From: Pleodorina starrii
Lineage: Eukaryota > Chlorophyta > Chlorophyceae > Chlamydomonadales > Volvocaceae
Direction: 5' to 3'
DNA: 64,000 nucleotides
Assembly (NCBI GenBank): GCA_030267565.1
Contig: BRXU01000001.1
Coordinates: 4,340,001 to 4,404,000, forward strand
The notes under the pieces were generated by a model. The model ran no database searches. It was not told the origin of the DNA and saw nothing but the letters and a program-made list of their open reading frames with translations. A program made the translations under genes and the position numbers. Below, piece after piece: positions 54,357-64,000 of this stretch (position 1 is the stretch's first letter; every line of letters begins with the position of its first letter).

Positions 54357-57300
54357 ATGCTTCTGACGATGATCGGCGGCAAGGTCACAAAATTATGTGT
54401 CCTCGTTGTGATTGCAGGTAACATCGACATATATACGGGTAGCCGCGACATGTAATAACCCGGCCCTGGCACATACACTCATCTGCTGGGCCCACGCGCC
54501 CGCGCCGGCAGTTTGCAGCGGAGGCTGCTGCTGCGTAGCCCGCGCGGCGCTGCTCATTTAATGTCACTAGTGAGCCTGGAATATATAAATTTTCTCGTCG
54601 GCGGTACCTGCTGTCATGTCATGTATGAGTGCTTCCTGTCCCTGCCTCGCTGTCTGCTCGCTCGCTCGGCTCGCCAACTCGCTGCTAATGAGCCACCCAT
54701 CGATGTATCCAATTCATGTTGCGTGCTACTGGACTTCGCACACGCACTGGCAGCGGTGGCGGCAGCCAGTGCGCGCCCCGCTGATACCGGTGCTGCTGTC
54801 AAGGTCGGCTGGCGGTCGCTGCTACAGTCTTCGCCGAGCAGAGACGAGGCTCCGCCAACTGCTTCCGGATCCAGCAGCGGGAACATCAGCGTAAGTATGT
54901 CGATCGATAGATTGTGCACATCATTGCAATAGCGATATGAAGCGGGCCCACTTGTGCCGCATGCATTGCAATGCACGTGTCAGGTGCGTATGTACCGGCG
55001 CCCAGCATTATTATTTACCTGCCTACCATACCTCACGTCCCATCGTCCCATCGCGGTAGGCATGCATGCCATGTATGCCACCCAATCCACGAACCTCTCG
55101 TTCGCCATTTTTGGGCGGGGCCCCAGCGCGAAGCGCCCAGGGGGGCCCCGCCCTGTAGGATTGCCCATGTCCGTGTCTGGGTTCTGGGTTCTGGGTTCTG
55201 GGTTCTGGGTTCTGGGATCTGGGATGGAAGTAATTGGACAAGTGCAGACTTTCGGCCAACGGAAAGGCTGCATAAGTAAAAGATTACATTCTTTATTGCA
55301 CGGTAAATTTATTATTGGAACCCAACATCGCATGAGTACAAACCAGTTTGGCAGTCTCCATGGACCGAGGCCGAGGTCAAACCATCACCTCTCGGCCTAT
55401 AATTAATTCCAGAAGAGTCATCGTTCCTTAAGGTGGAATTCTGACATGACGGCGTGAAATGAATCTTCGTTTCGGAAACAAACTATGTTTGCATTGCAAA
55501 CATTCTTCCCGCGACCACACCACAGCAGCTCTGCTAGCCGGTCCGATCGTCTTGACGCATATTGCTATTACAAAGGTTGCAAGGAGCAAACCCTGCTGCC
55601 AGGCCTCTGCTGCACTCTCGTCGTCGGTAACTGCACGTCATCGCGACCCTCGCAAACAGTTCCGCTGTCCTTCTATTGGCAAGTCAGCGTGATCTGCGAA
55701 TAATCCACTCCATGTCTACTGTCAAGCTACTTAAGCCAAGCAATGCGCTCGCGGGAAGAGTTACACAGTGCCGAGACGGAGCGCGATTCCTGCGGCGCCG
55801 GCAGGCCTTGCTGACGACTCCGCAAGTAGGAATTTCGGGGATACAGCTCTGGCTACGTATCAGCAGGATTGTAGATTGTCGATTGTCACACTTCATGCCC
55901 TCGCCGCTCGCTGCCGAATTGATGCCGTACTTCGATCGATGCGCCCATGCGCCCCGGACGACGCGATTCGCGCGGCGCCGGCAGCGCCGGCAGGCCTTGC
56001 TGGCGACTCTGCTAGCAAGTCTGCGTCGGATACTCCTGAAATTTCTCCGACTTAAGAAGTTAAAACACAAACACGCATTCATTCACCTGATTGACGGGGA
56101 CCTCACTTGCAACGTGGGCCTCCGGCAACCTGCGCGCGACTCCGTTCTTTGCTCTCAACCCATTCTCACACCCAAAAACAACGGGCCTCTGTAACAAGTA
56201 CCTAATTATTAGTAAATGCGCTGCGAATCTGACCGTAATGGGCCCCAGCGCGAAGCGCCCAGGGTTTGGCTCTAATGGCTCTAATGCGTCCAGGTCTGCA
56301 GCCCCCTCCCGTACCGACGGGCGCCACCCGCGACGCCCACTACTACCCGGGCCAGCTGCCCCCGCCATGCGGTCGAGGTGGGGCATACATCCACGGCGCC
56401 ACCAAGTACCAACGAGGCGCCGGCGTTCCAGGTGGGTTCGGGTTTGATGGAGTGGGACATGGTAACGGAAGGCTGGTGGAAGAAACGGGCCACGGATTCG
56501 TTCAAGGGAACGGCGGCGGGGTTGAGGAGGGCGGTGCAATTGTATGGTGGATGTGGCCCGTCATTGGGCCTTTAATGTGCACATGCTGGCATATGTGGGT
56601 CGGGATAGAATATGCCGAATTGCCTGCATTCTATACCTCTTGAGCGACGTCCTGACTTATGTTGTCCTATTACCCCTCAGGCAACCATCCCCACCCGCTG
56701 GCGCATTACCTAGATTCCGAGGCCAAGCTGGCGTCCTTTGGGCGGGTTGTTGTGGAGGCCATCATCGCTAACGACAACTACTTGCAGAATGTACAGCTGG
56801 TGCCACAGCATCAGCAGCAGTGGCAGCATCAGCAGCAGTGGCAGCAGCAGCAGCAGTGGCAGCAGCAGCAGCAGTGGCAGCAGCAGCAGCAGTGGCAGCA
56901 GCAGCGGTGGGAGCCTCTGGGTTCTCGGTCGGCCTTCGGCACAGATGAGGAGGGGCACGAGGACCGGGGGCAACACGCCGGCGGTGAGGAGCAAGCCGAG
57001 CGTCAAGGGACGCTGGCGCCGATGTGGACAAGGAGCTGGAAGACAGTGATGATAGCAATGTGTCGCGTGCCCGCCGTAAGAGGTAGGTACTAGCTTTGCA
57101 TGTGGGTTAATAATCCGATAGAGGTCTTCACCAGGGGTGGCTGGAATGCTCTGTCGTCTAGCTTGTGGCTTGGCTTGGGATGTACATAGTGTTTGTTTGT
57201 TTGTACTATTGACCACCATTGTTCCTATGCATGCCTCCTTGCAGGCGTCGTTTGGCGGACGCCAGGCGTCGTTCGGTAGTCGGCACAGAGGAGGAGGAGG

Positions 57301-59736
57301 ACGAGGACCGGGGACAAGGAGCCGGCGAGGAGCAAGCCCACCGTGATGGGGACGGTCGCTCGGCGGGCGGGTGAGAGTGGCATACTGTTTTAAAGGTGGG
57401 AGGGGTGGGGTGCCCTTGCCTATACACACTTGTGTGGAGATACACATGGAGAGTGGTGTCTGGGTGTTGATGTGTTGGGGCTGTTGATGTGTTGGGGCTG
57501 AGGATAGGATGTCTGATCTTGTGAGATGTGGATCCTGCTGTTTACAAGATAATGTGCCATCTTAACACCAATTTCTGTCGCTTCACGTGTCCGCAGACTC
57601 GTCTGTGTCGAGGCCGATGAGGATGAAACCGACGAGGATGAGACCTCCGAGGATGAGGAGGACGAGATGAGCGAGGATGGCGACATGTGCGAGGAGGATG
57701 AGGGCGAGCAGGACGAGAAGAGGGAGTGCGAGGAGTCCGGGGGAAGGGTTGGGGGCGATGTTCGGGGGCATCACTGGGGGGGGGTATCCTGATACCAGTG
57801 AGGAAATTGTAGATGACTAGGCACATGTTGTGGGAGGAGGGTGCCATGATGTAGTGGAGTTCCGTGCAAGGGCTGATAGGGCCCGAGACTTGCAAGGACA
57901 GACCCTGGAAGCTTCACGCCACTCATTAGACAAATACATTTGCTTTGGTGTATCGTATGTGCGGTGCGGTGTGGTCGTGTACCTGATCCGGGGCCCTGAT
58001 CCGGGGCCCTGCTTGCTGGCGATCGTTACGTGCTGGGAGGGGTTGCTGGCTGGGACTGTACAGAGGAGGTGGTCGCATTGGGACATGCGGGGTTTGCGAG
58101 GAGGGCACAGTGGCACTGTTTATGAGAAGGGCCTGACATTCATGATTCCCTCGTGCACACCCGCCGAAAGACAGCCGACTAACCCGGCAAGTAATAAAAT
58201 CAGTCGCAGCATTTTAACAATTGTGTCTATGCGTGATTGCGTTCTGCAGCTTACAGCGCAAGGCTCAATTTCCACGGGGCTCGTACTTGGTCGTGTAAGC
58301 GGTCGGTGAGAGCTTGCTAAGATGCTATTAAGAGCTTACCGTGAGCGCTTAGTGAGAGCTTCATGAGCGCTCAGGCTTTCGCTCAGTAAACGAATTGCGC
58401 CGCGTTTAGTACATCGACGACAGGTACCTCTTCCAACTCACACATAGCCTCTTCCGTCTCACACATACATATCAGGGTTAAGCCTCTTCCAAGCCTTCTG
58501 GGGAATCACTCGGATGTCTGACTCAAATCAGCAGGTATTTACATCCTTTATCTTAAGTTGTGTCTCTCTATATATGGCCCTTGTAATGAAGGAGAGTCTA
58601 TCTTAGTCTGCCGAGTGGCAGACCTGTGCGGAAGCATGGATCTTTATACCTTAGCGAGTGATTGGTGAACATAAGTCTGGGCCTAGCCAGGTATTGTTAC
58701 GTGACCAACGGGTCGGACCCGCGCCTCACGTGAAGTCCGGAACCTCTCTCTTACAGCCTTGATATCTCCTATTGGTTTGAGGCTCATGCTGTCATATTGC
58801 TTTAAATTTCCCAACATGTCAACAGGCTGGAGAAGCGGTCCAGCGTGGCGGCTCAGCGGTCCAACAGCCTGCTGCTGGAGAGCCGGCTGCGGCGTATGGC
58901 GCCTACTGCCCGGCGCTGCTGACGGCGTGGAGCGCCAATGTGAATATTCAGCCAATCGGGCGTGCCTCGGGCGCTGCCGCCTACATCACGGCGTACTACA
59001 CAAAACCCCGCCGGTGATTGCCCGGGGTTTGGTTCGATTCATAGTGTAAACTGTCCATTTGATGTATTTGTTGCGTTGACAGCGGCTGGTGCTGTCATGG
59101 GATGAGGCCATCTGGGCGGGGTGGCTGGCTGGAAATAAATAGAGGTGGTGGTCGCATTTGGACGTGCCCGGTTTGCAAGTATGGCAGTGTCACGTGTTGC
59201 TTGACGTTGGTGAAGGCACATGTCCCCTGAGTTTCGTTCTGTTGGCCGGTATGTCTTCACTTCGTGTCGTGGACTTTGACCACGGAGATTTCAACATGTA
59301 AATCTGCTAAGGGTACACATTTGGGTCTCTTCCATCTTGCATCCCCAGCCATGGAACCCATACGACTTCGTCTCTTCTGGCTGACACACTTGCACTCCCA
59401 AAGTCATCAGCCCTCCAACTCCACCCGTACGGATTTAATGGGGCCCCGCCCTTTTTCCGGCTTCAAGGAAGCCGACACCCCTTGTTCCCATACACGTGTG
59501 CCTGTTGTGTCTTCCATCGCGACTCATCCGCTGTCCTGAGCGTAATACTTGACCCTTTCGATCGTCCGCGCGCGCACCCGCCCCAATCACTTCGTTCATT
59601 CTGACGGAAAGGTGTGGCTTCTTTCTAGATTGTTTTATTTCTCGTGTCGTGCGGTAGCGGGAGAGGCCTGGGATCGGGGCAACCCGACACCCCACCCCTC
59701 CTGCTCCCATAACCCACGCCTCGGCTCTGTCGGGCG

Positions 59737-59786
<50 letters not shown>

Positions 59787-62700
59787 TCGTGTCGTTCGGC
59801 GTATGTACACTTAGGTGCACACATAGATAGGTCAGCACTCGCCACTCGCTTTTTTTTGTTGGGTCGCTTGGGTCAACCATCCCGTACCCATCGTACGTAC
59901 CTGCCCGCGCGCAGTACAACTTCTTCCTTCAGGTTCTTCAAACCCCAAACGTGTCGGCAGTCCTCCAACACCACCCCGCCTCTACGGTTCTGGCGCCAGA
60001 CGACAGGTACTTTGTATTTGTATGTTAGTTGTACCAAGTAATTAATTGGTAGCGGGTACATTGTAAGACGGGGATTCCGGACTTAGCGCGACGCGCGGGT
60101 CCGACCCGTTGGTCACGTAACAAAGTGAACCTTCAAAGTAACAGAATCAGACATATTAATAATAAATATTAATATAGTCCAAAGACTAGTGTGGTGTGTC
60201 ACTAGTTGGAGGAGTTCTCAGAGAGAACACAGAAGATACTTGATCTGTCGTATCACGATACGGCACGCGGCTTGGCGAGGGCCGTGAAGTAGAAAAGCTC
60301 GTCGGGCTAGGGCATGGTGCCATTGCTTACACACTGCAGTCCAGGTTCAATACCTGGCTAGGCCCATACTCACGTTACACGTTCACTCGCTTAAGGTATA
60401 AAGATCCGCGCTTCCGCACAGGTCTGCCACTCGGCAGACTAAGATAGAATCTCATTCATTACAGTGGTATCCTCGTATCCCCTAGGAAGTGCCTGAGAGT
60501 TAGGGCACTGAATTGGTGACCGAGAGGTCACCAGTTCGATCCCGGCCTTCGCAGAGGGCTAGGTGACCGATGGGGGCCCTGGTGTGGGAACGAACAGCAG
60601 GTGACCGCATGGCTCTTTAGCCATGTCCCTGTCCCCTGCACTGGTAGAACTCATCACGGTTGAATGTTCAACGATGATGTGTCTGGCATGTCTGGGAAGA
60701 ATGCGTGCGGGTACCCAGATGTGATCCGAGTGAGACGGAGTCCAGACACTGAGTGGGTGGGAGAAGCAACCCATCTTAGTCAAAAAGGCGGTTACCGCGG
60801 TAATGGGCTGTACCCGCCGATGAGGCATCAGTCTGTTCCCTTAACCCACGCAAGGGCTTACGGTCCAGCGTAATACTTTCTTTCTTTCTTTCTTACTTTC
60901 TGGTATCCTCGTATCCAGGTTACCTTTGCGATGTCTTCTCACTCCAAGGAGACGGGCGAGCTCGCGGCCGCGCCGCGCCGCGCCGAGATCGTCGGTTCGA
61001 TCCCTGGTAGTCGCGGAAAGGCTTCCACTCCAGAAAACCTTGCAAATGAAGGCTAGAGGCATGTGTGCTCGGCATGACCTGACTTGGGAGGTGGTTGGCC
61101 CCAATGCCGAAGACCTGGCTAAGACCCCAGGCATGCAAAGGTGGTGAAAGGCGGAGTGGACTGTGCACAGACACTGCGAGGACGCAGTGAGGACCGAGGA
61201 CGTTCCCTTCAGAGGGGGGGGAATGTAACGCCGAAGTCATAGGTGCCGTACAGTCGGCTAGCATAAAGCCTAAGAAAGGCGTCGCACAGCATCTCGAGTA
61301 GCCTTTGCTCCGCCCAAGCATGACATACATGGTAAAAAAAACCTTGCATCTCATCCCGCCCTTCGTTCGCTGTCGTTTCCTCTTTTCTTGACCGATCCAC
61401 CCAATTAACATGCGAGCGACCTGGCAGCCCGTATAATTGGGAAAAGCTGTCCAACGACCTCGGTATTCCCTTCTCGTCACTCGCCTCCGAGCCAATAATG
61501 TACAACATCACTCTGCTCCATATCTTTCCAGGTAATATGTATGTGCGTTGCTTGATTATAGCTTTAGAGCCTTCTTGGCACAGCTGTATGTGGACGCGAG
61601 GTGCACATGTTAGTTGTGTGCAAGTCGTAGATGTGAACCGAAATCTGGCGGGGCGGTGGATGACCCGCGGGAACAAGCAATAATAAGTAAGGCCACCCGA
61701 CCACCACACCACCACACCACAGCCGCCGACTGCGTGCAGCCTCGAGCCTTCATGCGAAGCGAGGATATGTATGTGTACATCTATTACCTGTTTTCTATAT
61801 TGACATACTAACTCATTCATGTATCCGTCCAAAGTATGTAAGGTAAGCCTTTACTTCCTTCGTTCCCAACGACCGCAGACAAGGTAATCCGCAGCTCGGA
61901 CCTACCCATCAATGAGACAGTGACCTACAAGAACCTTCTTGGATACGACGTGCAGTTCCGGCGAAACTCGTAAGTTGATTGGTTGGCGGCGACTTATGTG
62001 GGCCACAGCTTAACCATACGGCGGGCAACATACAGCTCAGTAATGATCATTCTAAATTGGAAATGAGAAGCTTTGGCCAAGCTTTACAATCAAGTTACAG
62101 GAGTCCTCCGTAGGCTGAGTGACGACGGCATATACAGCTGATGACCCGTGGGTCATGTCATCTAGACCATTTTTTGTTTGTTTGTCCGCTTTGTCCCCGC
62201 CGGTCGGATACATGGGCGGTACGACGGCAAAGTGTGGTAAGCTCAATGTAAATAAAAAGCGAGGTAATTGCCATGTCTATCTGAGTACCAGACCGCGCGC
62301 TGGCGTGCAATCAATGTGGGCCGCCGATCGATGCTCTGCAGTAAGAACGACATCGTCATAACTGAGCCCGACGTTAACGCCGGCCAGGTGACAATCATTC
62401 AGCCCGACATACCCTTCAATCAGGTACAGTACGTACGGCCTCATCCAAAAGTTCGTTAACGCGGGGCATATTGATCGGATATATGCGCGTGCTATGCATG
62501 CATGGCTTGCATTGAATGGCCATCAGCTGAAGGACGGACGGACGGATGGCACAGATTTGATATCCGCCCGCTCGTACAGCCAGCACCTGACAAAGGACTG
62601 TACCTGTTTATCCTCTCATCAGCTAATAACTAGCGCAGCTTGGCTCTACATGCTTCCACCCGAGGTACCCCATGGAGCCAGCGAGCGAGCGAGCTAGGCA

Positions 62701-62892
62701 ATCCTATTCCTCGATTGTTCGCTCGCTGCCGTGCGTGTGCGTGTGTGTAAGTCGCATTCCGCCCTTGTATCTGCTGCTGAGCGCGCGCAGGGTATCCTCC
62801 ACGTCGTCTCTGGCATGCTGGCTCCGAGCCTGCAGGAGCAGGCGGAATGGATGAGGCCGTACCTTGAACGGGCGTTCACTTCCGGTCGTTGA
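54357..62892 (+). CDS. Secreted fasciclin (FAS1) domain protein, copy 4, with repeat-filled introns
   Basis: Seven exons with FAS1-2/3 phases: 54357 (or 54369)-54417, 54754-54890, 59915-60006, 61428-61531, 61879-61969, 62342-62423 and 62791-62892 (TGA), giving 218 aa from the second ATG. Signal peptide: KLCVLVVIAAVAAASA. FAS1 landmarks: exon 3 YNFFLQVLQTPNVSAVLQHH and TVLAPDD, 92 nt as in copies 2 and 3; exon 4 PYNWEKLSNDLG and NITLLHIFPG; exon 5 VIRSSDLPINETVTYKNLLGYDVQF; exon 6 DIVITEPDVNAGQVTIIQPD; exon 7 GILHVVSGMLAPSLQEQ. Introns 2 (5.0 kb) and 3 (1.4 kb) are swollen by mobile elements, so the long joins rest on phase and family architecture. Exons are diverged but open, suggesting function is kept. 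Confidence 0.78.
55113..56270 (-). mobile_element. Unclassified dispersed repeat Z, copy 2, in FAS1-4 intron 2
   Basis: Inverted relative to copy 1. It starts TTGGGCGGGGCCCCAGCG (CGAAGCGCCCAGG follows). Shared blocks include ACATTCTTTATTGCACGG, CCAACATCGCATGAGTAC, CTCCATGGACCGAGGCCG and the GCGACGTG/CACGTCATCGC stretch. It ends near a second GGGCCCCAGCGCGAAGCGC at about 56240. No coding domain seen. Confidence 0.6.
55182..55224 (+). repeat. 7-bp tandem repeat inside repeat Z copy 2
   Basis: About six units of GGGTTCT. It occupies the position of the unrelated CAGTCCA repeat in copy 1. Confidence 0.9.
56275..57792 (+). pseudogene. Broken gene for a polyGln/Trp and acidic-tailed protein
   Basis: Four exon-like blocks with good splice sites: 56275-56431, 56681-57082, 57245-57370 and 57597-57792 (TGA). 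Block 1 is Pro/Gly-rich; the 1/2 join reads GVPGNHPHPLAHYLDSEAKL. Block 2 continues ASFGRVVVEAIIANDNYLQN, then QQQW repeats (about 56805-56905), then an acidic stretch (GTDEEGHEDRGQHAGGEEQ). Block 3 repeats that stretch in diverged form (GTEEEEDEDRGQGAGEEQ). Block 4 is almost all Asp/Glu (DEDETDEDETSEDEEDE). The end of block 2 is only in phase with block 3 after a one-base frame change (DVDKELEDSDDSNVSR), so the gene is broken or my model misses a splice. Function unknown; it may belong to a mobile element with the nearby Helitron fragment. Confidence 0.45.
58590..58695 (-). repeat. Truncated SINE-like fragment
   Basis: Reverse complement of the tail of the SINE-like repeat at 60281-60464: shares CTGCCGAGTGGCAGACCTGT, GGATCTTTATACCTTA and GGGCCTAGCCAGGTATTG. 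It stops inside the tRNA-like B-box region. Confidence 0.7.
58696..58723 (+). repeat. 28-bp motif, left member of an inverted pair
   Basis: Begins GTTACGTGACCAACGGGTCG and is matched exactly, inverted, at 60094-60121; a looser match (AGTCCGGAA) follows on the inner side of each. FAS1-4 exon 3 lies between the two members. Confidence 0.85.
58826..59017 (+). pseudogene. Fragment of a Helitron replicase/helicase-like protein
   Basis: A 63-codon open segment ending in TGA reads Gln/Ala-rich sequence, then YCPALLTAWSANVNIQ and SGAAAYITAYYTK. This matches the conserved stretch of Helitron proteins just after the Rep region (NPxLL-x-AW-x-AN-hydrophobic-IQ, then AAxY-hydrophobic-x-xY-x-x-K). It is far shorter than a Helitron protein and no helicase motifs follow, so it is a remnant. 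Confidence 0.6.
59425..59490 (-). repeat. Short end fragment of repeat Z
   Basis: Reverse complement of about 49645-49720: GGGGCCCCGCCCTTTTTCCG next to the hairpin GGCTTCAAGGAAGCC. Only this end is present here. Confidence 0.65.
59738..59784 (+). repeat. (AAT)n/(ATT)n microsatellite
   Basis: Six AAT units followed by about ten ATT units, forming a hairpin-capable A/T tract in FAS1-4 intron 2. Confidence 0.95.
60094..60121 (-). repeat. 28-bp motif, right member of an inverted pair
   Basis: Exact reverse complement of 58696-58723. Confidence 0.85.
60281..60464 (+). mobile_element. SINE-like repeat with tRNA-derived head
   Basis: The head GGGCTAGGGCATGGTGCC...CCAGGTTCAATACCTGG resembles a tRNA with a B box (GGTTCAATACC), and its ends can pair (GGGCTAG/CTAGGCCC). 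The body continues to CATTCATTACAG. A second, truncated copy in opposite orientation lies at 58590-58695, showing a dispersed family. Exact ends are uncertain. Confidence 0.6.
60481..60900 (+). mobile_element. tRNA-derived SINE, about 420 bp
   Basis: Flanked by a perfect 16-bp target duplication, TGGTATCCTCGTATCC (60465-60480 and 60901-60916). The head has an A-box-like GCCTGAGAGTTAGGG and a B box AGTTCGATCCC in a tRNA-like fold. The unrelated body ends in a (CTTT)n tail (about 60876-60900). Head, body, simple-repeat tail and long duplication together define a SINE moved by a LINE. No coding capacity. Confidence 0.85.
61115..61320 (+). mobile_element. Truncated TRIM copy: internal 3' part plus LTR
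   Basis: Sequence from CCCAGGCATGCAAAGG through GAGGACGTTCCCTTCAG and the purine tract AGAGGGGGGGGAA matches the TRIM core. The LTR follows at 61224-61320 but lacks its last five bases (CTACA). No 5' LTR seen. Upstream (60917-61115) is unrelated sequence that includes a B-box-like GGTTCGATCCC near 61000. Confidence 0.75.
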
Positions 62893-63838
62893 TAGAATTC
62901 ATCACGGGTTACAGATGAAATGACGGTAGCCTTATTGCTGCGTCCACATTCGGGCCCATGCATGGAGGATGGTCATGCGTGCACACAATTACAGCAGCAG
63001 GCTGCATGGAACGTAGTACGGGCGGCGGGACTGACTTTATTTTAGGAAAGCCAGCCAGGCATGCCGCCTCCATCCCGATCCGTTGCTCTTATGCTCGCGG
63101 TCGGGCAGCTCATTAATTGTTGTCAGATGTTGCAAGGCAGCAGTTGTCCATTGCTAGATCTGATTAGATCTGCGCACTCCGCGCCGCACGCACGCATGTG
63201 CATGCATGTAGGTACTACATGGAGCCGGTGGGGGAAAGCAATACAGGAGCGGTAACTGTATTTGTGTGGCTTTGCGATTGGTTGTGCGTCAGCGGCGTTG
63301 CTCTTGCCACTGTTCTTCTCATCGCCAGGTGGCCCTTACTTCATGCGCACGTGGAAATAGAAATAATGCTCTGCGTGGAGCGCGCTGACTAGCTAGAGGA
63401 ATGAAGCTGTGTTCAAACAGACGTTACGCTGCCGACGACCGCTGCGAGCATGGACAGTCAGTCCATGGCGAATGGCGAGTACACAAGTGAGGTACATAAT
63501 TCAATGAAGGTTGTCGTACAACTAACCTTGTGCAACCTTTCTCGCAAGCCCAACCTTGTGCAAACTTTCTCGCAAGCCCAACCTTTACGTGTGTGCGTCT
63601 ACTAATGAAGGCTATGCGCACATGTCGCCTACTGTATGTAGTCAGTTGTTTTCGCTACATACACCATATAACTGTTTATTTCAATCAAATAATCCTGCAA
63701 GCAAGATAGCCATCCACACACACATACATACCCACAGAAGTGAGTGAACAAGCAATCAATCCGACAGGATCGATCCGCCGACATTCGTTCCGGCCTCGCT
63801 CGTCACGACCCACGACCAGCAGCAGTTACATTCTCAAC
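62893..63838. other. Spacer between FAS1-4 and FAS1-5
   Basis: About 0.9 kb, no recognisable gene. A 29-bp duplication of GCAACCTTTCTCGCAAGCCC-type sequence occurs at about 63525-63585. Confidence 0.4.
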
Positions 63839-64000
63839 ATGGCTGGAAGGCTCGCCAAACTTGTTTTCCTCATCACTGTAGCAGGTAAATAGCCGCCAGC
63901 AGACGTGCGAGGCCACAACCAGCGCAGCTAGCCGTCGATTCTTGGTCAGCCCCAGCAGCAGCATCTGTTCGTCGCGCGCGCACGCGCATCTATTCCTGCG
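63839..64000 (+). CDS. First exon of a fifth FAS1-type gene (partial)
   Basis: Exon 63839-63884 encodes MAGRLAKLVFLITVA and ends GCAG|GTAAAT in phase 1. This matches the signal-peptide exons of FAS1-4 (GGKVTKLCVLVVIA, GCAG|GTAACA) and the other array members. The rest of the gene lies beyond the window, so FAS1 identity is inferred from the signal-exon match, the intron phase and the position in the array. Confidence 0.55.

Noticed and set aside
55182..55224. GGGTTCT array as an interstitial telomere
   Set aside because: The unit is not the TTTTAGGG or TTTAGGG seen in green algae, and the homologous position in the other repeat Z copy has an unrelated 7-bp unit.
60281..61015. Functional tRNA genes at about 60300, 60490 and 60960
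   Set aside because: Box-B-like sequences are present, but the first two are heads of longer repeats with SINE features and the third lacks a full cloverleaf.

Overview
This is nuclear DNA from a green alga, most likely volvocine/chlamydomonadalean (Chlamydomonas, Volvox and relatives). The evidence is GC-rich coding exons, many short introns with GTGAGT/GTAAGT donors and CAG acceptors, candidate TGTAA poly(A) signals, a plastid-targeted MEP-pathway enzyme, low-complexity Ala/Gln/Gly insertions, and a DIRS-group retrotransposon with split direct repeats like those of Volvox Kangaroo and Chlamydomonas TOC3. The species cannot be named from sequence alone.

Left third (1-20.2 kb), ordinary genes: the 5' end of an unknown Lys-rich protein (minus); a six-exon glutathione S-transferase-like gene with a large 18-bp minisatellite in an intron; a four-exon SDR42E1-like 3-beta-HSD-family dehydrogenase; an uninterrupted ispD (CDP-ME synthase) frame with a plastid transit peptide (minus); a seven-bladed WD40 protein (minus); and a seven-exon secreted fasciclin (FAS1) protein, here called FAS1-1.

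Middle (22,026-43,697): a 21.7-kb composite mobile element flanked by a 4-bp target duplication (TCCA) and 12-bp terminal inverted repeats (TGTCAGGGTAAA). It is essentially one huge inverted repeat. Each arm carries a nearly identical 6.19-kb PAT/DIRS-like retrotransposon (gag-like ORF; RT-RNase H-methyltransferase-like pol; tyrosine recombinase; A1...B1-A2...B2 split repeats), nested in non-coding modules that repeat in tandem and end in the same TGTCAGGGTAAA termini. A 321-bp TRIM-like mini-LTR element with a 5-bp target duplication, plus a solo copy of its LTR, sit near the middle and reveal a deletion event.

Right third (43.7-64 kb): the FAS1 family continues as a tandem array on the plus strand. 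FAS1-2 starts 46 bp beyond the giant element and has a 2-nt frameshift in exon 5. FAS1-3 has a 3-kb repeat-filled intron 3. FAS1-4 spans 8.5 kb because introns 2 and 3 are filled with repeats, SINEs, a Helitron replicase fragment and a broken acidic/polyGln gene. FAS1-5 is cut by the window end. FAS1-2, -3 and -4 share all intron positions and phases; FAS1-1 differs at one. The array plausibly makes small secreted, N-glycosylated adhesion or matrix proteins. No rRNA, CRISPR array or intact free-standing tRNA gene was seen.
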